Source of the DNA: Combretum micranthum
Lineage: Eukaryota; Streptophyta; Magnoliopsida; Myrtales; Combretaceae
Assembly: GCA_024138025.1 (NCBI GenBank)
Contig: JAMXBD010000427.1
Span: 124,001-188,000, forward strand
Length of the DNA: 64,000 nt
Direction of reading: 5' to 3'
Positions 13,827 to 22,051 of this stretch are shown piece by piece (position 1 is the first letter of the stretch; each line of letters starts with the position of its first letter). The position numbers were made by a program, and so were the translations under genes. A model generated the notes under the pieces. That model worked only from the letters and a program-made list of their open reading frames with translations, ran no database searches and had not been told where the DNA came from.

Positions 13827-14396
13827 TTTAGTAATAATACCATATGGTATTTTATCAATAAAAACAAAGTTATCAAACTCTCTTTTAAACCAATGAAATA
13901 AAGAAAAATTCCTTAAGCCTAAACAAAGGGTTTTCTTAAACTCATATGTAAAGTTTTCATCAACATATTAAAGTTTAGATAAGTTTTACAAAATTATCAA
14001 AAATAACCTTTCTAAGGATAAGCCTTACTTAGGCAATAAAAATATTAAATGACATATAAGATCATTGATGATTAATCTTTTAAAGTGGATCAAACTATAG
14101 AAAGGCTTTAGAACATATAACCATAAAATATTTAGAAAAACTATGTTTTCCAAAACACTAGAAATAAAGTTATGGGAATCCTAAAAGATCAAGATTTCTT
14201 TTTGAAAATTTAATTATTCTCAATAACTAAGAAATGGAGTTAAAGAAGGAAATATTCACTTATGATAATTTAGGAAATTTTTCAAAAAAAAAACTAATTT
14301 CTTTTCAAGTCTTAAAGCTTATCTCACTTTTAAGACATATTGTTTTACAAAATCATTGTTGAGACAACACTACTAAATTCATGCATATGGTTTGAG

Positions 14397-14447
<51 letters not shown>
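14397..14447 (+). repeat. (TA)n(TG)n microsatellite
   Basis: A short TA run passes directly into about 18 TG units, inside the outer solo LTR. An apparent frame of repeated Cys-Val here is only the microsatellite. Confidence 0.95.
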
Positions 14448-14449
<2 letters not shown>

Positions 14450-15969
14450 CCAAAAGATTTATCAACCATACGATATATCTATATTTTTGTACAAAAGCTC
14501 TTGAATAAAGAAAAGTTTGAAAACTCTATTTTTGAAATTCGTATCAAATCTGTACACTACAATTATGAGATTGAAATAACTTCTTTTGATAAAAATAACC
14601 TTATAAATAGATAGATCTTTTCGAGTAGGTAGAAATCGGTATATAATATGCGAAATTCCGAGTTAAAATGAGCAAGTTATGGCCATTTTAAGTTGGAATT
14701 TCCATTTCATACGTTTTTACGAATTTTCTAAGGTAGAATTATAGAACTTGGATAGATCTTGGATGAAATACTCATGTTGGGTATTTCTTTTCGTTTAGGT
14801 GTCAAGGACGGAGATCTTCCCTTCCCAGAGGATTACTTCGACTCTTAGAAGAAAGCTATGGACGAGTGAGTTTCCTTTACGTTTACGTTTTTGCGCATGT
14901 GCTTGTAGAATAGAGCACTAGATATTAGGAAAAGATAAAATTGATATGCATGTGGGATATTATGAGAATTATGTATGTGAATTGTTATGTGCGATCAATG
15001 ACCTATAAGTATATCGGAGTCCAAATTGTGATTGATATAAATGTTTCTATGTATGAATTGTTATGTGTACAAATATTGTTTGATCGCTATAAAATGATTT
15101 AATGTTATATTGAAATCCTCATATAATAAATTGCTTATGCATATCACTATCATTTCGAAGTTTGCTACTACTCCTCATCATGGGACCGGAAAGTTAAGCT
15201 TCCTAGCTACATCTTGAGGGTTAGGACGTTCGGGGAATACGGCTTCAAGGTGTAGCTGAGCCGAATAGATCGCTTTGGGTATGGAAAGCCCGGGGGACTA
15301 GTAGTACGGTTCGTTGGAAGCCCAAGACGCACTCAACTTTAAGGAGATCGGTCGGGACCCAGTTCAAAGCATTCCCTAACCACCGATGGAGGGGTAAATC
15401 CATCACACATACGAAACTAATAGTCGTATGTACTGTTTGATCATATGATTGTTGCATTCATATGCTTGTTTAATAAACTTGGTTGATTGCTTGTTATGAG
15501 TACTTTTGCGTAAGGATATCTCACTAAGCAAGTCATGCTTATACTCCTATAGACTTTTGATATTGCGGATTATCTTTTGCACCCGAGACCACCTTGATCC
15601 ACCCGGGTGGAATCTTTTGAGAAGCTTTTGGAGGAATTCTATTTTGTAGTCTTAGAGTAGATTTCTTCTAAAATCTTCTAGTTTTTTTTTTGTATATCTT
15701 AGCAAGACCATGTTATCATGAATTTATCGGGGGAATGCCCCTTAGAAGCTGTAAGACGTTTATTTCATGAAATATATATTAAGTGTTATTTTGCATTTTC
15801 CGCTGCCAATTTCTTAAAATGCATTACTCCACCGGTCTCCCTTTATTGTGAATGTACGCCTTGTACCGATATGGAAGCTTTCGAGTGACTGAGGTAGTCA
15901 TTCTTAAGTTTTAATATTGTGTACGGCGGGCTGTCACGTTTAGGGTACTCGCTGGGGCGTGAAATATGA

Positions 15970-16412
15970 TGTTAATGAATTTATAGTGCACCTCATCTAT
16001 AGATTCATTTGAAAGCATTTTTAAGTTTTCAAACTATCCACATAAATGACTTATTTTTGTATCTCTAAGTTTAGAGTTTCCTTCATAAGTCTTTTGTAAT
16101 TCAGCCCATATTTCTTTAATAGATTTACATGTACAAATTCTATTGAAATCACTTTCATTCAGCTCATAATGTAATATGTTCATAACAATTTCATTTAAAT
16201 CTAAAATTTTCCAACCATCTTCACTGTAATCTCCTTGTTCTTTTCCTTCTATAGTTAAAGGCCCATTTTCTATAACATTCCAAATTAATCTATTTTGAGC
16301 TTTTAGAAAAAAATTTCATCATGCACTTCCAATATTGGTAGTTACCTCCACTTAGAAGTGGTGATCTGTTTATAGCTTGTCCCTCTAGAAACCCTAGTAC
16401 ATTTGATGTCAT
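15970..16412 (-). pseudogene. Copia gag N-terminal part, split from the rest by the solo LTR
   Basis: The start ATG (16412 on the minus strand) is 46 bp after the PBS. The frame gives a copia gag N-terminus with the SGGNYQYWKCMMKFFLKAQ motif of the UBN2/gag family, then an ISHLCG..FENLKML stretch with one stop. It breaks exactly at the solo LTR insertion, and the same gag continues at 6938 toward lower coordinates. It is degenerate and split, so not functional. Confidence 0.85.
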
Positions 16413-16457
16413 GATTTACTCTATATGCGATTGAGCACATAAAAAAATAGAGACGAG

Positions 16458-16469
16458 GCTCTGATACCA
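16458..16469 (-). promoter_or_regulatory. Primer-binding site of the SIRE-like copia
   Basis: On the minus strand it reads TGGTATCAGAGC, complementary to the 3' end of initiator-Met tRNA, two bases inside the 5' LTR boundary. Confidence 0.92.
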
Positions 16470-16471
16470 AA

Positions 16472-17739
16472 TGAAAATGTGAAATTGCACTAGAGAATAC
16501 TCAGGAGGGGGGAGTGTGAATTAAGTATTTGCCCTAAAAGGCTCAAACAACTAATTTTAATGCAACATATCAAATTTAACTCTAATACAATGGATAATAC
16601 ACTATAGATTATAATATGAAATATAAAAGAGATAGAGATAGAAATAGAAAATTTGAGTCCAGATTTAACGTGGAGTTTGGTTCACTTTGTACTCTCCACG
16701 ATCTACCAATACTTCCAATCGAGGACTCCACTACCACTTTATGTATCACAAAATAAACACGCTCAAGCTAAGCAGTATACCCCTTTTACAATACTTAAGA
16801 AATAAAATACTTCCTTTCTCTCTCTAAATACTCACCAATAAATAACAAATACAAAAATAGAGCACTAGAATATTTTCTCTTTCTTTCTATATATTTATAA
16901 GTTAATGAATAGGAGAACAATGTTTGCAAATAAAGACACTTTTTCATCTCCACACTTCTTTGCTCTTTTGAATCTCCCAATGACAAAGTATATAGCATTC
17001 AAAAATTTAAATGTCCATTAGGGATAACCTCTTTAAGTTGTCAAGCATTAAATGCTCTTCAACGGCTCTTTTTCCCACATTGACTCGTGCTTTTAAGCTA
17101 TCGCACCTTAAATTTTGTTGCGCCACAAAGTGTTACGCTCTCATTTTAGCGCTCGACTAAGTCTTTGCTCACGCAGACTCCATCGAGTCTTGAATTCAAA
17201 CTTGTCGTGCCTCGGACTTGTCGCACCATACATTCATCACATATTAGTTTTGACCCTCGACCGGAGCTGTGTATGTTTGAGCTTGTCGAGTTTTAGTATT
17301 GAACTTGTTGTGCCCTACCATTTAACAAGTCGAGTCATCAATGTGACACCTAACCAATATTGTGTATTTTTTTTTTAATTTATTGAGCTTTAGACTTTTA
17401 GCTTGTCGCGCCTTAAGGAATGGACTCGTCAAACTCTTGACATGACCCTCGACCAATGACTCTGCATTTTTAGACTTGTCAAGCTTTGGTCTTAAGTTTG
17501 TCGTCCCTTAATGAATGAAGCAGTCTAGCTCTTGACTTGCCATTTGACTAAGACTGTTCATCACTAATTTTTTCCTGCTAAAACCTACACAATCTCTACA
17601 AAAACATGCAGCATACACATGGTTATTCTAGCATATTATTCATCATATTGTTTGACTAATTAAGTGTAGTTTCCATAATTAAATAGTTAATTATGCATTA
17701 TATTGTCTCATCAAAATCCATATTGAACATACAAGTTCA
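16472..17739 (-). repeat. 5' LTR of the SIRE-like copia
   Basis: This 1268-bp LTR starts TGAAAATGTG and ends AAGTTCA on the plus strand, pairing with 845-1884. Its limits are set by the PBS on one side and by the loss of similarity after AAGTTCA on the other. Open frames inside (16795-16998, 17115-17378) are not genes. Confidence 0.9.
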
Positions 17740-17815
17740 GTAACATATAAGCATAACAGTGCATGTATAAACAAAAAACCACATAGGATTTAGAAAATCA
17801 CGCATGTCTTAAGAC

Positions 17816-18480
17816 CTACCAATCGAAAGCTCGCCTGAACTGGAATAAGAGGTGTGTGGGGCATTGTGTGATGTTGAAATCACATCCTCCTATGTATCGA
17901 GGCAAGGTGTAGGAAGTATTCCCATGCCTAGACCTATAGCTCAGGGCCCTACTATGTTGATGGTGTTGACATGGAATGCCATGCATACCACCTCGCGACA
18001 TGAAAGTCCTGAAGTAATGGAAGGTCCATAAACATGAACTAAATTTCTGCGATTTGTCTCCAACCAAGAACGTCTTAACTAGTTGAAGTATGTAGGCCTT
18101 AACATCATCTAGCAGTGCACTAAAATCCGTATCCAGCCACAATATCCTTAGGCAATCACCTTCTATCACATTAGAATTAGGTCTACCTCTTAGTAAACAA
18201 TGGCACATGCTTGGCCAATCCACCCGTGTGTACCGATAATTGCATGTTCATCAATGGGGAGGCCAGGAAGAACCACAATGTCATGTATTATGATGGTCCA
18301 CTCCCCTATTAGCATATGAAATGTGTGTGTCTTTAGACGTCACTGCTCTACTAAGGCCGTGATTAGGTGTAGAAGAAGTCGTTCGCCCAATTTTACTGGC
18401 ATACCATCATACTAATTTAGCTTAGTCTCTCACCAATGATAATGTAATATGATGTGCTTTTGTATTTAAAAAACGAGTTG
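17816..18480 (-). pseudogene. Plant mobile domain (MAIN/MAIL-like) fragment
   Basis: Two overlapping frames on the minus strand resemble the plant mobile domain (PF10536). The upstream one (about 18365-18185) reads through HTFHMLIGEWTIIIHDIVVL and a GLPIDEHA stretch, as in the N-terminal block of the family. The 135-codon frame (18223-17816) continues with CHCLLRGRPNSNVIEGDCLR and then a YILQL..FLVGDKS block. A frameshift near 18220 and a stop near 18355 break it. PMD proteins such as Arabidopsis MAIN and MAIL1 act in silencing, but many PMD copies travel in transposons. The MULE remnant next door suggests the latter. Confidence 0.6.
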
Positions 18481-18769
18481 TATGAATGGAATAATTAAAA
18501 TATGGTAAGTAAAGAAGGAAACAAAGAAATATTACCTAGCCTTCCATATCAGCATTGATCTGTGAACAAATTATCCTATAAGTATGTAGTTATACAATGG
18601 TCCTAGATCTATCTAAAAACAAATATGCAATACACAATGTTAGTGAAGTCATAAGGCATTAAAAATAGTGAACAACAGATATCATAATCAAGCATCAGTG
18701 TGGTAAGCCAAGTCAAACAAACATGTTTATACCACTACGACTTAGCTAGTTTCTAGCTACCCTCCTAAT

Positions 18770-19330
18770 TGGACAACTTTGATATTGTGCTTTTGGTGGC
18801 CATACAACTCACATGAGTAACCTCATGGACACTCTTTAATATCCATCTCATTATAGAATCGCTTCTCCCTCGGTTTACCCCTTTTCCTTACATCACAAGG
18901 AAAAGGATGCCATGTTGGAATGTCCAGACAAATCTAGTTCACCTTATGTACCGTTAGTATGAATGAGCACCCATAAACCCTTAGTTGATTTTCCCACCTG
19001 TACCAGTGTCCCACACGTGCAACACTGAACCTTTTATGTATACCAACATCTCTTAAGCATCATCATCATCATTCACTAGAATCACATTGTAACACAATAA
19101 CTTATCTCTAATGGCAAACCTATGTTATGTCTCAACTCTATCTGTCATCTTATTTATCTTAAGTCAATTGCATGTTATGGTCAAGATTTGCTCATATGTA
19201 GAGTTCCTACACACACTAACCATAACAACCAGCGCCTATCATAACAAAAACCATATTTCCATTCGATAATGTTGCCATAAGCATATAGCACTAATTTGAC
19301 TGTGTCCATTTCCACCCCTACCCTACTAGC
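18770..19330 (-). pseudogene. MULE-like transposase remnant (N- and C-terminal pieces)
   Basis: Minus strand. Near 19300-19030 degenerate text resembles the MULE N-terminal PB1-like region: a MDTVKLVLYAYG start, a TYEQI stretch and an acidic VNDDDD run. Near 18910-18770 a GKPREKRFYNEMDIKE block and a decayed knuckle CELYGHQKHN resemble the MULE C-terminus. The DDE core is absent and stops are frequent. A PMD fragment lies just downstream on the same strand, an arrangement known from PMD-carrying MULEs. This is an identification by motif only. Confidence 0.42.
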
Positions 19331-19604
19331 TCAAAAAAAAAAAAAAAGGGTTGAATGCATGAAATGTGACCATGTTTTGTTATAGTTTAATCAAAGATTT
19401 GAAGGTACAACCATCTCAAGTTCATAACATTGATTTGTTGAATATTAGCACAAATTGAACACTAATAAACTAAAGTCTCACCTTAAAGACTCAACATTTG
19501 CATCTTTAGTTCAAACATCCCATGATTGATCTCCCCGGTATCATTCAGAAAGCATAAAGCTTCAAATCCAAACAAGAATAAAGTATGTACACACTTTGAT
19601 GCTT
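19331..19604. other. Intergenic stretch, no gene seen
   Basis: Contains an A15 run near 19335 and AT-rich sequence without a frame or repeat that I recognise. It ends at the TSD of the compact LTR element. Confidence 0.6.
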
Positions 19605-19609
19605 ATAAA

Positions 19610-20166
19610 TGATGTGAACGCATCAAGCCAATTTATCAGTTAATTGTCATTTTTAATTTCTTTGTCAGTTACTTATTTTTGTCAGTTACATGTCTTTAAT
19701 TTCTTTGTCAGTTATATGTCTTTAATTTCTTTGTCAGTTACAGTCAACTATCTATTTTTGTCAGTTACATATCTTTAATTTCTTTGTATGTAAAAGACTA
19801 TATATTAAGCCTTGGTTATGAAAATTAGGAAGGTTTTAGTTGATTTCTATTTTGGTGAGTTCACGTGAGAGAGTTCTCTCTTGTAATTGACAGGATTGTC
19901 AATAAATGTTATGAATATTGAGAATTATAATTTTCTTTATTCTTCTTGCTGATTGAATTTTTATATTCCTTTAGCAATTCGTGAAAGTTTTTACAAATCG
20001 TGAGTTATATCGATTTGTGATTCCATTCACAAACTAGTTTGATTTTTGTTAGTCGTGGCACCTATCGACTAATAATATCATCCATATCATTTATTTCTGT
20101 TTTCCTTTAAAATCAGAAAACCCAAAAAGATTGTGAAAAATTGTTAATCCCCTTGAGATCTTATCA
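19610..20166 (+). repeat. Left LTR of the compact element
   Basis: TG..CA ends; the 3' end CTTATCA sits directly on the PBS. Between 19660 and 19790 there are three to four imperfect copies of a unit built on GTCAGTTA and TTTAATTTCTTTG; the right LTR has fewer, explaining the 68-bp difference. Confidence 0.92.
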
Positions 20167-20180
20167 TTTGGTATTAGAGC
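20167..20180 (+). promoter_or_regulatory. Primer-binding site of the compact element
   Basis: TTTGGTATTAGAGC, an initiator-Met type site with one change from TGGTATCAGAGC, directly after the left LTR. Confidence 0.88.
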
Positions 20181-20349
20181 TTTTGGTGCGACGCGCTTCA
20201 GATTGGTAAGATCGTTGAACTTTTCTTGTTAGATCTGGAAATTTGGGGGTTGTGATTGTGCTGCGAAATTTCTGTTGTTGTTGAATTGTGGGATTTGGAG
20301 AATTAGGGTTCTTGGATTTGTTATTGAATTGCTTGTGTTGTCTAAAATC

Positions 20350-21507
20350 ATGTTGAGATTCAGTCGTCCTGAAAGTTATTATAAGGATGAGATTCAACAT
20401 CAAAGAAAGGATTTTTATAAAGGTCGTTCAAGGCATGTTGAAGATAATTTGAATTATCGAAGTGAGCGATCTCATAGACGTACTCATGAAGATTTGTATT
20501 ATCGAAAGGAGCAATCTTATAAACAAAATGATCTGAATTATCTAGAAAAACGATCTCTAAAATATCATGATGATACTTCAGATTACAAAAATTTGTTATT
20601 GGGTGAAATTAGACAAGCATTTAATAAACTTGAAAAGGATTTTGAGCGTTTCTTTAAAAGTTATGAAAAGAAGTTAAATCAGCAGAAGGAGGAGAAGAAA
20701 GAGTTGCAAATGGTTTGGGTTGAACCTAGAAAATTTGCTGATGAGAAAAAGGTTGAAGTGGTGAGTGATGATAACTTGAATATAGTGAAAGAGGTGGAAG
20801 TTATTGAGGTGAAGCCTAATTCAGATGTTGCTGAGTTAGAAGGAATGAAGGATGATGATACGATTGAACAACCATCTGTAGAGCAGATATTAATAGTTAA
20901 GGCTGAGAAGGAAAAAGAGGTAATTGCAGATGTCGATAATTGTTTACAGGTTAAAGAAGACCTAGGACAAAGGGAGAATTTGTTTCATACCAGATGCTTA
21001 ATTCAGGGTAAGACTTGTAAATTAACTGTTGACAGTGGCAGTTGTGCTAATGTAGTTTCACAGGAGTTTGTAAAGAAGATGCAACTTCCAGTGATTCCAC
21101 ATCCTAAGCCTTATGGGTTAAGATGGTTAAATGCGAAGAACGTCCTGCATATTCACCAGCAAGCAAAGGTTCCTATATCCATAGGAAAGTATTGTGATAC
21201 TGTGTTGTGTGATGTTACTCTTATGGATACCACACATGTGCTTCTTGGTAGGCCTTGGCAATATGACCGCCGAGCCATATATGATGGTTACAGGAACACT
21301 TATACAATAAAAAAGAATGGCCAGTATTTTAAGATGCTTCCAATGACAAGGGCTGATGTTTTACACGAGCAGTTTGTTCATGTGAAAACTAATTGTCAGA
21401 GAAGCTTGTTTTTGTTGCCATGCATATCATCACAAAAAAAAAAAAAAAGTCACCCCAAAAGTTGCAAGAGCTTCAGCATGTTCCAAATGAAGATCCATCC
21501 AATTTGA
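20350..21507 (+). CDS. 385-residue protein with C-terminal retropepsin-like domain
   Basis: The first ATG in the frame is at 20350; the frame stays open upstream to 20275 without another ATG. Residues about 1-75 are basic and tyrosine-rich, with three imperfect repeats built on L-x-Y-x-x-x-x-S (NLNYRSERSHR, DLYYRKEQSYK, DLNYLEKRSLK). Residues about 78-205 are charged and probably coiled-coil, with many Glu and Lys. Residues about 215-345 match a gypsy protease: VDSGSCANVV with the catalytic Asp, then VLCDVTLMDTTHVLLGRPWQ with the hydrophobic-LLGRPW motif, and YDRRAIYDG. It has no stop or frameshift, unlike almost every other element ORF here. A poly-A run at 21432-21447 encodes a Lys run near the C-terminus and the last 30 residues look unconserved. 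Gag and polymerase domains are lacking. The protease family is clear; the role of the N-terminal half is unknown. Confidence 0.75.
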   Translation: MLRFSRPESYYKDEIQHQRKDFYKGRSRHVEDNLNYRSERSHRRTHEDLYYRKEQSYKQNDLNYLEKRSLKYHDDTSDYKNLLLGEIRQAFNKLEKDFERFFKSYEKKLNQQKEEKKELQMVWVEPRKFADEKKVEVVSDDNLNIVKEVEVIEVKPNSDVAELEGMKDDDTIEQPSVEQILIVKAEKEKEVIADVDNCLQVKEDLGQRENLFHTRCLIQGKTCKLTVDSGSCANVVSQEFVKKMQLPVIPHPKPYGLRWLNAKNVLHIHQQAKVPISIGKYCDTVLCDVTLMDTTHVLLGRPWQYDRRAIYDGYRNTYTIKKNGQYFKMLPMTRADVLHEQFVHVKTNCQRSLFLLPCISSQKKKKSHPKSCKSFSMFQMKIHPI

Positions 21508-21549
21508 CTGCCAAGATTCGAGGTCGAATCTTTTCCAAGAAGGGGAGAA

Positions 21550-22038
21550 TGATGTGAACGCATCAAGGCCAATTTATCAGTTAATTGTCATTTTTAATTT
21601 CTTTGCCAGTTACAGTCAGTTACTTATTTTTGTCAGTTACATATCTTTAATTTCTTTGTATGTAAAAGACTATATATTAAGCCTTGGTTATGAAAATTAT
21701 GAAGGTTTTAGTTGACTTCTATTTTGGTGAGTTCATGTAAGAGAGTTCTCTCTTGTAATTGACAGGATTGTCAATACATGTTATGAATATTGAGAATTAT
21801 AATTTTCTTTATTCTTCTTGCTGATTGAATTTTTATATTCCTTTAGCAATTCGTGAGAGTTTTTACAAATCGTGAGTTATATCGATTTGTGATTCCATTC
21901 ACAAACCAGTTTGATTTTTGTTAGTCGTGGCACCTATTAACTAATAATATCATCCATATCATTTATTTTTGTTTTCCTTTAAAATCAGAAAAGCCAAAAA
22001 GATTGTGAAAAATTGTTAACCCCCTTGGGAGCTTATCA
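21550..22038 (+). repeat. Right LTR of the compact element
   Basis: 489 bp, starting directly after the polypurine tract and ending CTTATCA before TSD ATAAA. It matches the left LTR except in the short-repeat zone. Confidence 0.92.
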
Positions 22039-22051
22039 ATAAACCCCAAGT

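Larger units (their letters stand above)
6944..15964 (+). mobile_element. Outer solo LTR (3.72 kb), itself interrupted twice
   Basis: The LTR starts TGTAAGCCCC and ends GGGGCGTGAAA, where the family ending is GTGACA: one C-to-A change at the terminus. It is split by the inner LTR (7869-11562) and by a copia-like LTR (12230-13826). The remaining pieces (6944-7868, 11568-12229, 13832-15964) add up to 3720 bp, against 3694 bp for the inner LTR. There is no PBS, polypurine tract, internal domain or second copy, so this is a solo LTR left by recombination. The 5-bp TSD and TG..CA ends fit Ty3/gypsy, but no protein is present to prove it. The orientation is taken from the TATA box. Confidence 0.88.
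845..17739 (-). mobile_element. SIRE-like Ty1/copia retrotransposon, with nested insertions
   Basis: This is a whole copia element on the minus strand. The 5' LTR is 17739-16472, the PBS 16469-16458, gag starts at 16412, pol follows, then a polypurine tract at 1902-1889 and a truncated 3' LTR at 1884-845. The internal region is about 5.55 kb once the insertion at 6944-15964 and its extra TSD are removed, normal for copia. The RT region carries the MMGGLDYFLGLQIKQS and PTPMST motifs typical of the SIRE/Maximus lineage. All coding parts are broken. The outer TSD cannot be tested because the left end is cut by a gypsy element; the 5 bp after the right LTR are GTAAC. Confidence 0.85.
19610..22038 (+). 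mobile_element. Compact non-autonomous LTR element with a protease ORF
   Basis: A complete 2429-bp element: LTRs at 19610-20166 (557 bp) and 21550-22038 (489 bp), both TGATGTGAAC..CTTATCA, flanked by ATAAA at 19605-19609 and 22039-22043. The left LTR is longer through extra copies of a TTTCTTTGTCAGTTA unit. The PBS (20167-20180) and a polypurine tract (AAGAAGGGGAGAA, 21537-21549) abut the LTRs. The 1383-bp interior has a single ORF whose C-terminal half is a Ty3/gypsy-type protease. There is no zinc knuckle, RT, RNase H or integrase. The LTRs differ by roughly 14 substitutions (about 3%). It must have moved with enzymes from another element, for which gypsy B's family is a candidate by protease similarity. 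Confidence 0.9.

Noticed and set aside
14414..14614. Cys-Val repeat frame
   Set aside because: Translation of the (TG)n microsatellite inside a solo LTR.
15245..15457. 70-codon minus-strand frame
   Set aside because: Part of the outer solo LTR with no recognisable domain.
16458..16469. tRNA-like sequence (also near 161, 20167, 26600, 37151, 38227)
   Set aside because: These are primer-binding sites complementary to a tRNA 3' end, not tRNA genes; no cloverleaf around them.
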